Below the pieces are notes generated by a model. That model was not told the DNA's origin, searched no databases, and worked only from the letters and a program-made list of their open reading frames with translations. DNA of 64,000 nt. It comes from Symsagittifera roscoffensis (taxonomy: Eukaryota > Xenacoelomorpha > Acoela > Convolutidae). Of the stretch, positions 21,301-33,127 are shown one piece after another (within the stretch, counting starts at the first letter, position 1; the number at the start of each line of letters is the position of its first letter). Position numbers and translations under genes: made by a program. The stretch spans positions 45,309,095 to 45,373,094 of the forward strand of contig NC_087071.1 of the NCBI RefSeq assembly GCF_963678635.1. The letters run 5' to 3'.

Positions 21301-24198
21301 AACGATCCGGATTTGGAAACAAATTTAAAGAGTCGAACTGTTGAAAAACTGAGCCAGTTTGTTCTTTTGCTCTTCAAAAATGACATATTGTCTTTTGAAT
21401 TTGCCGCAAAGTCATAGAAAAACGTGTGTCGCTAAAATTTCCAGTGTCGATAACTTCGAGTATTATAAAGGGAAAAGCTTAGATAACTATAAGCTAATGG
21501 TTGGAAAAATGATAAATCATTCAAGCAAATTACTCAAAAGCCAGTTTTGTTGGATAAATAACTATTTTCATTAGCAGCAAAACAGCTTTAAACTTTGGGT
21601 AGTTCGAACGGAAAGTAGACATTGCATTGAGGGTTAAACTGAGACTAGAAAATGGACAATATTACGCGGAGTAAATTTACGCAAAGGGGTTTGCTTCTGG
21701 TAGCTAAAATACTCGTATTGGGTTTGTTTCTTGTAACTAAAACAGAAAGTTGTAGAAATCAGCCGGAGCTTTGGGGAATAGTTGTTTATGTCGAACCTGA
21801 ATTCTTTAATGTCATTGTAGTGGAAAACGAGCAGTACCCTTGATAGCACCAAGAAATCAAAAGCATAAACCCAGAAAACAGATGGTTCAAAGAAGAATTT
21901 CTCGGAATTTCGTGGGTGCGCTATTACAGTGACAGAAAGGTTAAGTGGGTGAAAAATTTCAACCAATCAAAGTCATTCAAACTGTCCTAAATTGACTGAT
22001 TGTTTAAACTTATTTTCGTCGACTTTTTGAAAGCTAATTCTGATTGGCTGACGTAATTTTTTTTAAAAGTCCTTTCGGCATGATGGAATCCACCCTCTTA
22101 GAAGATTTCTTGAAGACATAATTGTTGGTAACTTCTTGAAATGAGAAATAATTTAGGAGAGTGGGTGATATATTGCAATAGGTGGCAGATAGAAATGAAA
22201 CTTGCTTTTCTGCACTAATTTATTTGCAATCGGTGCAGATGTTTTTGGTAGGTGAAGCGTTGAATTTGGGTTTGTTTTTATTTCCACGCAAATCCATGTA
22301 CTACAAAATATAAAATAAATGTTCGATGGAATTGAGTCATATATCTTAAGCTCGCTCAGTTGTGATTCATGCTACACTTCCGAAACTTTCCAAAACCCTT
22401 TCAGTGTGGTTAAAGCAAAACAGTTTTGAGTGTTGGTCGTTTACAAAAGACAAAAAAAATTTATACACACAAAACTCAAAGCCTTCAAAAAGTGCGACCC
22501 TCAACTTCAAGCTCGGAAAATGTATGAACATGTCATAACCAGACATCAAAACGCAGCATTGACCATCTTCCATCAGTTTTATTCTTTCGAGACTCCAAAA
22601 AGCTTTTTTTTACAGTTTGAGCAAAATAAATATACTTTGATAAACATGTTGAGCTCAAACAATGAAAGTTAGTATAGTTCTAGTTCCACAAATAAAAAAT
22701 AACTGATTGAATAAAGCTGCCGCTGGAAATTAGACTGGAAAATATCCAGCGGGTTTGAATCGATCAAATATGGGCACAACAAAATTGAGTTTCAACATAA
22801 AATACCAACTGGCAGTCTGAAAACTATTTACTGTTATTATCGCAGTTTGGAGTGACAAGCCAGATAGATTAATTTTGGAGCCAATTCAAAAGTCCATAAT
22901 ACTTTAGCCGTTAAAAAAGAACCCAATTTCAACCGCTCCTCCGTCAATATGCTCGAAAATAACCCCAAGCAAGCCCATTTGATTCACATGGGTTTCACCA
23001 TATGTCACACGCATATTCAATCGCTTTTGAAACAAGTCGTTAAAATCTTTTTACTGTTTGAAACGCGATTTGGACATTGATTGAATAAATGCAGCAACCA
23101 GGCTTTTGAGATACCAGATGGTTATATCTATAGACAAGTTTATTACCAATTATATAGGAATTTAGTCTGAATTGAGGCTTGTTTACAGAACAGAGTCAAA
23201 ACATTTGGAGTCAAACCTTCCCAGCCGCTTTCATGGCAAATGGCAAATGTCAACACTCGCTGATAAGACCCCAAGCGGAAACTCCAATGGCATTCAGAGG
23301 GTACTTTAGCAAAGAATTTTGCAAAACTCAGGGAAAATCGATCTTATGGAACTGATTGGATTGAGATACGTTCAATATGAACACGTGTTAGTGATAACAA
23401 TTTGGATAAGAATAATTAGTTGAAGTCTCCAATTCGGTTTCTCTTAGTTTTTTTAAGCATACTTCGTCATATTTTTTTTGGAAATTTGAGCTTTAAAAAT
23501 CAAAAGTAAAGTCAAAGAAGCAGTTTTTGCCAATATTTCTGACCATTGAGAGCAATTGATAAATTATTGTTATTGAAATTTAACTTGTTATTAAAATATT
23601 AACTTTTTCATGTTGTTTCATTTGCTTGCATAACCAGCGAAAAGAAAAGATTTTTCTGCGATCGCGATTTTTCTTAGAGTTAGGTGACAATTCTGCGATC
23701 GATTCGCGAAACAGGGTAAAAGTCTGAGACTAATGAACCCTTGATATAATCCCCATAAACCAGGATCAAAGTTACAATGTTCCAAACAACACAGAATAAA
23801 GTTCGTTTGTATTTTCTGAATTGAGTTTTACTTTCCGCGAACTCTTAAACCCGCGTTTTTGGTATTACGTGCAGTTTTGTTGTACGTTTACCTACCTACA
23901 AATATCAGTCTGACCGCTGTTTTGTGGTTGTTAAGAGTCTGCAGTATTCCAAACAAAACAGAGCTTTCAAATGCAGAGAAAAAATCATGATTGCATCTTT
24001 GATTTTTTAAAACATTTTATTATTTGACAACCATTATTTTTCAAAGTTTTGGCCGTGAATTGGCTTTTGAGAATGTGTGACATCCTTGACTTTTACAAGA
24101 GCCTAATCAATTGAGAAAATGGACGATATCTATTTTAAAATTATAAAACGCTTGCTCGGGTATTGGCAAAGCAACGAAAAAACTAAATCACCACTGCT
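18358..24198. other. region upstream of calpain, no supported gene
   Basis: 5.8 kb of AT-rich DNA. The first, non-coding calpain exon and promoter should lie here, since exon 1 starts with a 3' splice site, but I cannot place them. Short open frames (for example 21634-21966) show no family motifs and no codon structure. Confidence 0.35.
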
Positions 24199-24521
24199 CA
24201 GGGTCGGATCGAGGGGCAAGGGGGGAAGGGAGCGTCGGCCTTTTTTTAGGTGCATCAAATTGATTTTTCGAGCTCTTCTGAAGAACCAAAAAGACCTTGT
24301 TATGGTCATATTTTCTGCGCCGCAGGCAAAAGTTTGAAAAAAAAGGCCCAAAAAGACGTTTTTAGGCATTTTTTGGGAAATTTTGACCGAAAAATTGCGT
24401 TTTTTCAGTTCACACTCCCCCCTCTAAATTAGTATATATTGGCGCCCAAGGCGCATTTAGAAAACTTTCAGGGTCCGTTAGCCAAAAGTGGATATTCAAA
24501 ATAGTACAAAGGGGGACCTTT
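24199..24521. mobile_element. CAGGGGCGGAT-family element, right end missing
   Basis: Starts CAGGGTCGGATCGAGG and keeps TCTGCGCCGCAGGCAAAA, TTGGCGCCCAAGGCGC and AGTACAAAGGGGGACC. It breaks off at TTTTAAAAAATCAGG, just outside the 3' LTR of element C. The terminal part that should follow is absent on both sides of C. Confidence 0.65.
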
Positions 24522-24564
24522 TAAAAAATCAGGATAAATCAGGATAATCAGGATGATCCCTCCC

Positions 24565-25265
24565 TGTTAAAAAATCAGGATTATGATATATGTGGAAAAT
24601 TAGACGATAATAATGTGGCTGTACTTGAAACAGGACTAGTTTAAGACTTGTTAAGATGAGGTTTCTCTACTAAACTAACAAGTAGACTTTTAAACTAAGA
24701 CTAGATTAAAAGATGTCGATTAAGAGAACTAAGATAGATAAAAGTTAGAATCGGCTAGGAACATAAATTGAGAATTAGTTTCAAAAAACGTACGCTGACT
24801 AAAAATTAGTTCTGCCAAAAGCCGATGCACTTTTGGCAGGTATAAATCTAATTCAAAATTAGAACATGAGCAACATGAAGGCTAAAAGATCCTCTTTGAC
24901 ATTCCCCTCGAAAACTTAATATACGGCAGCTTGTGTTGTAAGAAGTTTCATTTATTTTTCACCCACGGACGACGCACGAAAGGCCAAACAGCGAAACTGC
25001 AGCGAGAAAACATCTACTCCCAAGATGGCGCCCGTTGGGAAAAATTAGCACTCGGTGAAATAAGGGTCCACGTAGACAGGGTACAAAGCTGGAGGGTTTT
25101 AATAAACTAACTAAAATGATTTAGTTGGTATAAGCACCAAACATTGTGTTTAATCTTTTAACAAAATAATCGAAGATAAGCATCAAACATAAGCCAAGGT
25201 GTTTAGCCCCGGTTTCAAACAAAAATTTTTGAGTAGTAATAAACAAAAAAAAAATTTTCAAAGAA
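24565..25265 (-). repeat. 3' LTR of element C
   Basis: About 700 bp; the plus-strand left end TGTTAAAAAATC matches TGTTGAAAAATC at the inner end of the 5' LTR. The outer flank has three ATCAGGAT words copied from, or resembling, the LTR end. It lacks about 230 bp of the middle present in the 5' LTR (29310-29560). The right boundary is approximate. Confidence 0.75.
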
Positions 25266-25518
25266 AAGTTGAGTTATTTCGCTGAATGTAAGTTCATGTT
25301 TGTCAGTAGGAGTTTATACTCATTCAAGTGTCATTGGGCAGCATAGGAGATCCATAGCCGCAAAAAATGGGGGTTTGTTCAGCCAATCGGGGTTGTTAAC
25401 TAGGTGTGTTTCAACGACGGCCGACGGTTCAGTGGGTAAGCCCGATGGGTCGTATTCGCTCTTCCGTACTTCCAGATTGAAATGCACTTTCTCGGAAGGT
25501 GAGGTGGGTGAATTAATT

Positions 25519-26650
25519 TTAGAATCTCATTTTACCTTCTAGTTCTAATCCGCATCTTCTAGAATTATCAGTGGTCAAAGGTCGTATTGGAGAACAATTG
25601 GGGGTGGTTAGGTCCACGACGGTTACTGGTGGGGTTTCTATTTCTATAGCAACTGCTTCTAGAGATGAGGTGGGCAGAAGGGTCTTTAGACAAGTTGAGA
25701 AATGTTCAAACGGTCTGTCATCTGAAGTTCCTACGAATCTCGTAAACACCCTTTCTCCCAAAAAAGATGGAGGCTGTCTAGCTCGAATAGGTCTCGTATT
25801 ATGTCTGATGTGGGGTTCAGTCATTTATCCTGGAGGCGGCTATTTAATGGGCGAAGATGCTTCCCTATTGGCTATTTCTGTGGGTTTTTGGGTCGGGCAG
25901 GTTCGGGTTTTATTTAACTACGTTATTTACGAGTTATTTAAAAGTTTTTAAGAGTTATTGTATGGTCCGATTCCCTTACTATCTCTTCTTTAAGCTCCTG
26001 ATAGTACGGTTTATCCTCGTTTCTCTCTTGAGCTTATGACGAGGAGGATCCGTCGTCCAAATGCCCATCCTCTATATCGTCAGGAGCGTCCCAAACATGT
26101 GGTCTGGCGCGTCATATTAGTTTTCTTCCTTTATCTATGCATAATAGAGTTTTGTTTCAATTCAAATTTTTTGCAGATAGAAGTTTTACAAGGTTGGGTC
26201 AGATAGTAGTTGGTGATCTACCGATTTGTGTTTCAAAAGGAAAGCAAAATATTTATTGTTGAGTTAAAGTCCTTAAACATTTTTTGATTTTCAATAGAGT
26301 TATTTCTAACGAGAGTTTTGGTTTTTCATGTACAATGACCTTAATTCGTTCTTTAATTGTTCTAATCAGTCGTTCAACAGACATATAGCTTTATGGTCGC
26401 CCACTGGGCTGAATAAAACGTTAACATTTTGTTCTTGGCAAACTTCTCGGACCTATTTAGAAATAAATCTCCAATCTTGATCCGTTCTAAATGTTCTAGG
26501 TAATCCATGAAGGGTTTTGTTATTTCTAAGAAAGTTTATGACAGATTTTGCAGATGTACTAGATGTTATTTGCGCTGAGGGGAGTTTTTTAGAATCAATC
26601 TACGCACACGAGTATGTTTTTTTATCGTTCCTCAAGTTAAGGGTAGCGGT
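25519..26650 (-). pseudogene. element C integrase core and C-terminal tail (decayed)
   Basis: Integrase inserts the DNA copy into the host. Across frames one can read FRTDQDWRFISK (second catalytic Asp) and FSPVGDHKAICLLND followed by LEQLKN, where element B has GLVERTIQTIK; the catalytic Glu is therefore lost. The tail 25519-25824 (HIRHNTRPIRARQPPSFLG) resembles the basic tails of elements B and D. Many stops. Confidence 0.7.
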
Positions 26651-26659
26651 CTGGTAAAC

Positions 26660-26930
26660 TCAAGCGCCATTTCTTGATTTGGTTCTGCGACCGATGGAAG
26701 CTTTCCGAGGTCTCAGTGTTTTGATAGAGGTTTCCAACTTTTTCCTGCACTCGATACAAATTTCTCCGTGAATTTGGATTTCGCGGTAGATTTTCGGCCA
26801 CCAGATGTAGAGGGATGCCAGACTTTTCATTGCCACTTGGCCAGGGTGTGCTTCATAATGTTCCTCAAACATGCCGATATTACACGTCTCCCGTTGAAGT
26901 AAACACATCCCCGTTCACGGGAAAATTGAT
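26660..26930 (-). pseudogene. element C integrase zinc-binding domain
   Basis: HYEAHPGQVAMKSLASLYIW followed by WPKIYREIQIHGEICIECRK, the HHCC domain that precedes the integrase core, with both Cys kept. Matches ETHPGQFEMKSLVEYLWWP of element D. Confidence 0.8.
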
Positions 26931-26999
26931 GATATCAGGTTTTTATAAAAATTTCCCGTTTGCAGTCCAGGTTATCTGATTTTTTCCGGTCTTCTTCGA

Positions 27000-27480
27000 T
27001 AGCGTTTACAATATTTTTCAAAGCACGGATTTGTTTAGTCAGTACCGCCATGAATTTAGAATCAAACATTTCAGGCCAAGAGAATGGAAATAGTTTGCTT
27101 AATAGATTTAGGGCTCTATGAACTCGTAACGTCTCCTCCCACGATATTGAAGTTGCATTGGTTACTCGCTTTGTTTCGACAGTAGTATCTGATATATATA
27201 TATTTCAGGTCGATAGACGAAAACCAGATTTTGTTTTCTTCATGACCACTGATTGTTAGGGCAAAGTTGTCGATTAGTTCGAAAAAATTAGTCATTTGTT
27301 ATCTATTGCGAAATCTTTGTTTATTTAAAAGTTTTTAGTTCAACGCCAACTCAGTTAACCCGTCCTTTGTTTGCTGTTATGACGATAGGTGATAAAAAAC
27401 AGACTTCTGAAAGTCTGGACAATTTTTCTATGTCTCTCTCGCTAATTGACTGGTCAATAAATAGTTTCACTTCAGGAGTA
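27000..27480 (-). pseudogene. element C truncated reverse transcriptase
   Basis: Scattered over frames: ALN-KLLNKQRFRNR, FFELIDNFALTIS, IWFSSIDLKY and SNQCNFNIVGG, equal in order to element D RT up to QCKFSIVAGE. Directly after this (about 27120) the sequence jumps to the RNase H-integrase linker, so the YxDD box and RNase H are deleted. Confidence 0.65.
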
Positions 27481-28115
27481 GGTGTAATGATATAGGCTTG
27501 CCTTTAACTTGTTTTGGTTTTAATGATTCGTTGAAGCATGTATTTACTATAAAATTTTTTGATCCGCCTGTTCTTTTTAAAAGTTCGGGAAATGGATTAG
27601 ATATATACAGTTTGAACTCGCGTTGGGATTGTAAATCGAAATGTTGGCAAGGCTGGCTGTCAGACTCAAATTTTATCTGATTTTCTTCTATCCCGACGGG
27701 TGTCATTCTCAGGTTAGTCCGTGTGTCTGATACTATTTGGTAGTATATCATTGCCCAGTAAGTATCCTTCTGCCGCTTCGGTGATGAACGGTTGTTGATC
27801 TTCGGCATCAATTCCCTTCGATTGTGTCCTCACTATGCATTTTTTGATGATGTTCATCGTACTTCCGAAGCCTTGGTAGGCCTTTTTTGTGATCTCATCA
27901 ACTGCTTCAACCCTTAGAAATCTAACTCTTAACTTGCATTCGTGAAGTAAATTCTTTTTCATGAACGATACCGGACTAGCTGAGTCAATTTCCATTTCAG
28001 TTAGGAGAAGAATAAAATTGCCCATTGATACTAGTAATGTCTTTTTCAGTTCAAGTCCTTCGGGTGTAACTACTATTCTAATTAATCGTCCGATTTTCTC
28101 CTTAAAAGCGTCCAC
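27467..28115 (-). pseudogene. element C protease and protease-RT linker
   Basis: Aspartic protease that matures Gag-Pol. The active-site region is MEIDSASPVSFMKKNLLHEC (within 27714-28115), a DSA variant of the usual D-T/S-G. FITEAAEGYLLGNDILPN follows, the hydrophobic-G-x-D second conserved block. A frameshift leads into 27467-27811, which carries the linker to RT (ISNPFPELLKRTGG). Confidence 0.75.
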
Positions 28116-28259
28116 TTGTTTATCATTATCTACAGTTGAGGCTAAAAAGTCTTCTAAATGTACTTCGAACTCGGAGTTTTGCGGTGGGCTGTTTTGGCGG
28201 GTTTCTTGTTCGGGTAGTTTTGGGTGTTTTTCAACTACTTTAGTTTGTTTTGTTGCTGA

Positions 28260-29135
28260 ATTTCTGCAATGTTAAGTGAAATGGCCTTCACGACCGCAGA
28301 TGGTGCAATTTTTTTCTCTTGCTGGACAAGATGTAAGGTGTCCCCTCTTGAATTGTTGCCCACAATTTCTACATTTATTACTTTCTACAATGTTCAAGGT
28401 TGGTTCGCTTTTTACTTAATGTGGCTTTTATAGAGAAGTATATACAGGGATTTTTATGTACTGTTTATGTATTTTCGAGCCTTTCTCGTGGACTAAGACA
28501 TAGGCTAAAACACTTTCTGGGGTCAGATATTCAACGCCCAGCTTTTTCTGGATTTCCACATTCCTCATATTGGTAATAAAGATATCTCTGACTAGTTCTG
28601 TCTGTAAGTCGCCCCTTTGCAGTTGTTTGCCAATTCTGAAAGGACCTCATGCATTTTTTTATAACTCATGATCTTTCTGTCTTCGGTCGAAGAATTTGTA
28701 TTTTTCGTAAGTCAAGCTTGCAGATATCGTGAAAGTAGTTTTAGTAATTCCCTAAATTAATATCGAGTATTATTTTACCACGGTTTTTGTGTGCAACACA
28801 TTTTTCCCCTTCTTTGACAAATGCTAGGTAACCTTGTAATGATTTTAACTTCTTGTCGACGTCGCCAAGTTGTAGGCCATTAAATTTTGCGTTGTCTTCC
28901 GCTTTCCTTCTTCTCAATATTTCATTGTAAGTTTGATTATCGGAAGGCTGCAACGTTTCTGGCTTAGGGTAAGTTATTTCGGATCTCAAAGGTGGGTTAA
29001 TCACATTTTCGATATCCACGGAAACTTTAGCGATGATTGTCAACTGGAATTTTTCCAGTCTTGATGGTTCTCGCTTGATGCGTTGTTCCAAAAGAACTCT
29101 AGGCCTCGTAAATTCAAATCGTTTGACTGCGCCAT
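28260..29135 (-). pseudogene. element C gag
   Basis: The start ATG at 29133-29135 gives MAQSNDLNLRGLEFFW. After about 28 codons the conserved block (FQLTIIAKVSVDIENV) is in another frame, continuing in 28741-29110. Near 28265-28385 lie two zinc knuckles, CRNCGQQFKRGHLTSC and CTICGREGHF, the second ended by a TAA in place of a residue before its last Cys. Confidence 0.75.
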
Positions 29136-30065
29136 GTTGAAAAATCAAAATAACCCAGGTAACTGGAATATTAGGCGATGATAATGTGGGAGTCTTTAAA
29201 CTAGGACTAGTTTAAGACTTGTTAAGATGAGGGTTATCTGCTAAACTAACTAGAAGACTTTTAAACTGAGACTAAATTGAAAGACAGCGATTAAGATATT
29301 AAAGTAAACTCTCTCTAAGCTAAATAGAGTGAGAATTTTATGGAAAATTGATAAAAAAAATGCAGTGGCTTGAACATGATTGGCTAAAATAGAGAAGATA
29401 TATATTCTCGCATTCTGCCTGATTTAGTACTATTGAAGATCATATAATAACACATTCAACTCTAAACTTATTTATACATGTGAAAATATCCAAATTATTC
29501 TAACGAGTGAGCATTGTCAAAGGCTGTCTGTCACAACAAATTTCAGAGTGCTACGATGAAAATTGAATCGGTTGAGAAGTTAAATTGAGGATTAGTTTCA
29601 TAGAACGTACTTTGACTAAAGATCAGTTGTGCCAAAAGCCGATGCGTTTTTGGCAGGTATAAATCCAATTCAAGATTAGAACATGGGCAACATGAAGGTT
29701 AAAAGATCCCCTTTGACATTCCGCTCGAAAACTTAATATACGGCAGCTTGTGTTATAAAAAGTTTCATTTACTTTTCACCCACGGATGACGCCCAAAAGG
29801 CAAGGTAGCGATACTGCAGTGAAAAAAGATCTACCCCCAAGATGGCGCCCGTTGGGCAAAATTAGCACTCGGTGAAATTAGGGTCCACGTAGACGGGATA
29901 CAAAGCTGGAGGGTTTTTAATAACCTAATTAAAATGATTAAGTTGGTATAAGCACCAAACATTGTGTTTAATCTTAAAACAAAATAATCCAAGATAAGCA
30001 TCAAACATAAGCCAAGATGTTTAGCCCCGGTTACAAACAAAATTTTTGAGTATAAATAAAAAAAG
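29135..30065 (-). repeat. 5' LTR of element C
   Basis: About 930 bp. The inner end abuts TGGCGCAGTCAAACG (primer-binding site and gag codons). It contains about 255 bp (29310-29565) where the 3' LTR has only about 23 bp. The outer part, from 29679 on, is repeated in tandem at 30534. Confidence 0.7.
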
Positions 30066-30533
30066 TTTTTATCAAAGATAGATTTCATGCGTTTAAACTT
30101 CCTGGTACGTCAAGCAAGAAGATAGAGAGTTATGAATAAAAAAACGACAACTAAAAGTATTAAAAAAAGTTAGATGATACTGAATCGTGGTTCATCTTGT
30201 AGTAGGCCAGCACTAAAGGTATCATACTCTTACAAACACGTTATTAAAAACCCTGCGTTTTTCTGAAGCCAGTTTTGTTTTGTATGTTCCCTAAAAAGGG
30301 GTTCGGGGAAGTTTGGATTAGAAAGGCTCGCGTTAGAAATATGGTTCCGTAAAAATCCACGTTCTAGAAATGTGGTTCCCTAAAGAATTTCGATCTAGAA
30401 ATGTGGTTCCGTACAAAATTTCGATCTAGAAAGGTGGTTCCGTAAAAAATTTCGATCTAGAAATGTGGTTCCGTAAAAAATTTCGATCTAGAAAGGTGGT
30501 TCTGTAAAATGTGGTTCCGAAATGTGGTTCCGT
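29679..30533. repeat. tandem duplication unit 1 (outer LTR part plus flank)
   Basis: 855 bp from GAACATGGGCAACATGAAGG to GTGGTTCCGT. It contains the outer part of the element C 5' LTR, about 270 bp of unique flank (GCGTTTAAACTTCCTGGTACG...), and ends in a 31-bp minisatellite (about 30330-30533). Confidence 0.85.
30330..30533. repeat. 31-bp minisatellite, array 1
   Basis: About six copies of TTCGATCTAGAAATGTGGTT + CCGTAAAAAAT, the first ones divergent (CACGTTCTAGAAATG, GCGTTAGAAATATGG), the last ones shortened. Confidence 0.9.
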
Positions 30534-31445
30534 GAACATAAGCATCATGAAGATTGAAAGATCCCCTTTTACATCCAGCTCGAAAACTTAATATACGGCA
30601 GCTTGTGTTATAAGAAGTTTCATTTACTTTTCAACCACGGATGACGCCCAAAAGGCAAGGTAGCGATACTGCAGTGAAAAAAGATCTACCCCCAAGATGG
30701 CGCCCGTTGGGCAAAATTAGCACTCGGTGAAATTAGGGTCCACATAGACGGGGTACAAAGCTGGAGGGTTTTAATAAACTAATTTAAATGATGAAGTTGG
30801 TATAAGCACCAAACATTGTGTTTAATGTTAAAACAAAATAGTCCAAGATAAGCATCAAACATAAGCCAAGGTGTTTAGCCCCGGTTAAAGTTAAAATTTT
30901 TGAGTAGTAATAAAAAAAAGTATTTATCAAAGATAGATTTCATGCGTTTCGACTTCCTGGTACGTCAAGCAAGAAGATAGGGAGTTATGAATAAAAAAAC
31001 GACAGCTAAAAGAAAAAAAAAGTCTGATGATAATGAATCGTGGTTCTTCTTGTGGTAGGCCAGCACTAAAGTTATCATACCCTTACAAACACGTTAATAA
31101 AAATCCTGCGTTTTTCTGAATCCGGTTTTGTTTTGTATGTTCCCTAAAAAGGGGTTCGGGGAAGTTTGGATTAGAAAGGCTCGCGTTAGAAATATGGTTC
31201 CGTAAAAATCCACGCTCTAGAAATGTGGTTCCCTAAAGAATTTCGATCTAGAAATGTGGTTCCGTAAAAATTTTCGATCTAGAAATGTGGTTCCGTAAAA
31301 ATTTTCGATCTAGAAATGTGGTTCCGTAAAAATTTTCGATCTAGAAATGTGGTTCCGTAAAAATTTTCGATCTAGAAATGTGGTTCCGTAAAAATTTTCG
31401 ATCTAGAAATGTGGTTCCGTAAAAATCTTTGTTCTAGAAATGTGG
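30534..31445. repeat. tandem duplication unit 2
   Basis: Copy of unit 1 starting GAACATAAGCATCATGAAG, with a few percent divergence through the LTR part and flank. It ends in a longer minisatellite. Confidence 0.85.
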
Positions 31446-31450
31446 TTCGA
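31175..31450. repeat. 31-bp minisatellite, array 2
   Basis: About nine copies; the middle five or six (TTTTCGATCTAGAAATGTGG + TTCCGTAAAAA) are almost identical, so the array was homogenised or expanded after the duplication. Confidence 0.9.
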
Positions 31451-31485
31451 TCTAAAAAATAATTGCACGAAACTTTATTAATTTA

Positions 31486-31725
31486 CCCCTCACGCACTAG
31501 CGGAGTTGGGGGAGGGGGTGTTGGAGGGCGAATGCCTTCCGCTTCTAGTGATTCGACCCCCAGAGGACCCAATGGGTCCCTCTTTGGTACTCTATTGTAA
31601 TAAGAGAAACGAACTATGCTTAGACAGGCTGGATGGCCTTTCATAGATCCTTCTCTGCGACAATTAACATTATTAGGATTATTATTTTGAGATATCCAGT
31701 TAAAGCTATTCAACTCAATTTTTGC
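31486..31725 (-). mobile_element. CAGGGGCGGAT-family fragment with a 90-bp insertion
   Basis: GGAGGGCGAATGCCTTCCGC, GTGATTCGACCCCCAGAGG and CCCAATGGGTCCCTCTTTGG match the end of the 14255 copy. The match then breaks at TACT and resumes after about 90 bp with ATTTTGAGATATCCA. The inserted 90 bp are not recognised. Confidence 0.6.
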
Positions 31726-31770
31726 TAACAGTCATTTTCTAACAGTCATTATAAAAATGTCGAACAGCTT

Positions 31771-32990
31771 TTGAAAATCTCCCCTCGAGAAAATCCTAGA
31801 TCCACTTTTGACATCATGTACACCAAAAATTTGCTAAGTAATTTCAACAAGAACGACTCCAATAAAGATGCAATTCAATTTTTTCTACAGCATATTTTTC
31901 AAGTTGCCTTTTTCAGTTACTTTTTAACCAAACACCGGGCGAAGAGGAGCTAAATATTGGTTGAACTTAGCAAGAGAAAAAATGACCTGGATGAATAGTA
32001 TGAGTAAAGCAAACAAGTGTGTAATTATGAAGTATGAACTGCGTAAAGGAGATAAGATTATTTTGGAATACTTTTTTTTCTGTTCGGAATTACACTACGA
32101 TATGTTCCATCTGGAATTTTGCGAGAAATCCTTGGGTAATTTTGGGTTGAAATGTTTGGCTCCTCTGTCTGAGTTTTAGATGAGTGGGAAAGACTTGGTG
32201 GAAGCGACCGAAGATGCCACCGGAGTAGTGATAATAGATTGTTCGCACGGAACTCCAATTGGTAATGCAGCATGTGCAGAGTTCTCCATACAGCCCAACA
32301 TCACTTACGCTTTATGCGAGACCTGGTGACCGGGTTACCGTAAAAAGCTGTCTGGTTTTTTCCTCCTATGAGACCATCTCGAGGAGTTTAAAGCCGCCGC
32401 AAATTGCTATAATCTCCACCGGAGTTCGCCAGAAGAGCTGGTTGGGCACTTGAGACGTCCAACGAAGAGTTTTTAGGCGGGAGACAGAAACTTGTACTTT
32501 CACTTCGGAATTCAGGTCCGTGACGAGAAAAATTGACTTGGTCATGACATAGCTGATAGACACTCTTGATCTATGGCGGTTCTGGAATGCAGGTGCACAT
32601 CGGATTGTTTATGACTCGTTTCGGACGGTGAAAACTGATCACCTATTTGACTGGGATTAATTGACCTAAATCTTGCGGACAGATGTTTTTTCCGACTCAC
32701 CTTATTAGTTTAAGTAGAGTAGGTTTTGTCACTAACATTAACAATAGTGCCTTCAGATGGTTTGAAATTTTCTAAACCCAGTTTCCGGATTGTTGATAAT
32801 AAGATTACCCAATTTTTGTTTAGCTCCAGCCGAGGATGGCAACTGCTCAGTTGACTTTTGCTTCCTAAAACTGAATGTGCCTTATGACTTTAAACACCTC
32901 AGGAATGCGGTCAAAAATTGGTTCCCCTCTTTTATCATCTTAAGAGTCTTGATAACTTCATCGGGAGTTCTTAGGCATTGATGCCTCCTC
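31771..32990 (+). other. unrecognised, possibly decayed coding region
   Basis: On the plus strand 31961-32179 encodes a Cys-containing segment (KCVIMKYELRKGDKI, HLEFCEKSLGNFGLKCLAPL) and, after one TAG, the same frame continues to 32329 with DATGVVIIDCSHGTPIGNAA and ITYALCETW. A +2 frame overlapping it (32259-32453) carries PGDRVTVKSCLVFSSYETIS. The composition looks like a broken Cys-rich extracellular protein. I do not recognise the family. It lies between elements C and B and could be a host relic or part of a transposon. Confidence 0.3.
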
Positions 32991-33127
32991 CTTAGCGTTT
33001 TTTCAAGGCCGGGCATTTTAAATTCAAAATTTAAAAATAATCATCTTTGAAAAATTTTGCCATAATTTTGATGATTTGAGTACATGTAAGAAAATTTGGA
33101 TCTTGTTAACGAAAGTGACTATCCCCT

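Larger units (their letters stand above)
24565..30065 (-). mobile_element. LTR retrotransposon C, decayed, with both LTRs
   Basis: Ty3/gypsy-type element of about 5.5 kb on the minus strand. LTR copies at 24565-25265 and 29135-30065 share long blocks (GACTAGTTTAAGACTTGTTAAG, CCAAAAGCCGATGC, CAAGATGGCGCCCGTTGGG, AAGCATCAAACATAAGCCAAG). Between them, in order, are gag, protease, the N-terminal half of RT, then integrase. The catalytic half of RT and the whole RNase H are gone, so it is an internally deleted, immobile copy. Confidence 0.85.

Noticed and set aside
21634..21966. 110-residue minus frame
   Set aside because: No family motif, AT-driven composition, no splice or start context.
30330..31450. 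CRISPR-like array of 31-bp units
   Set aside because: Units are directly contiguous without unique spacers; it is a minisatellite in animal DNA.
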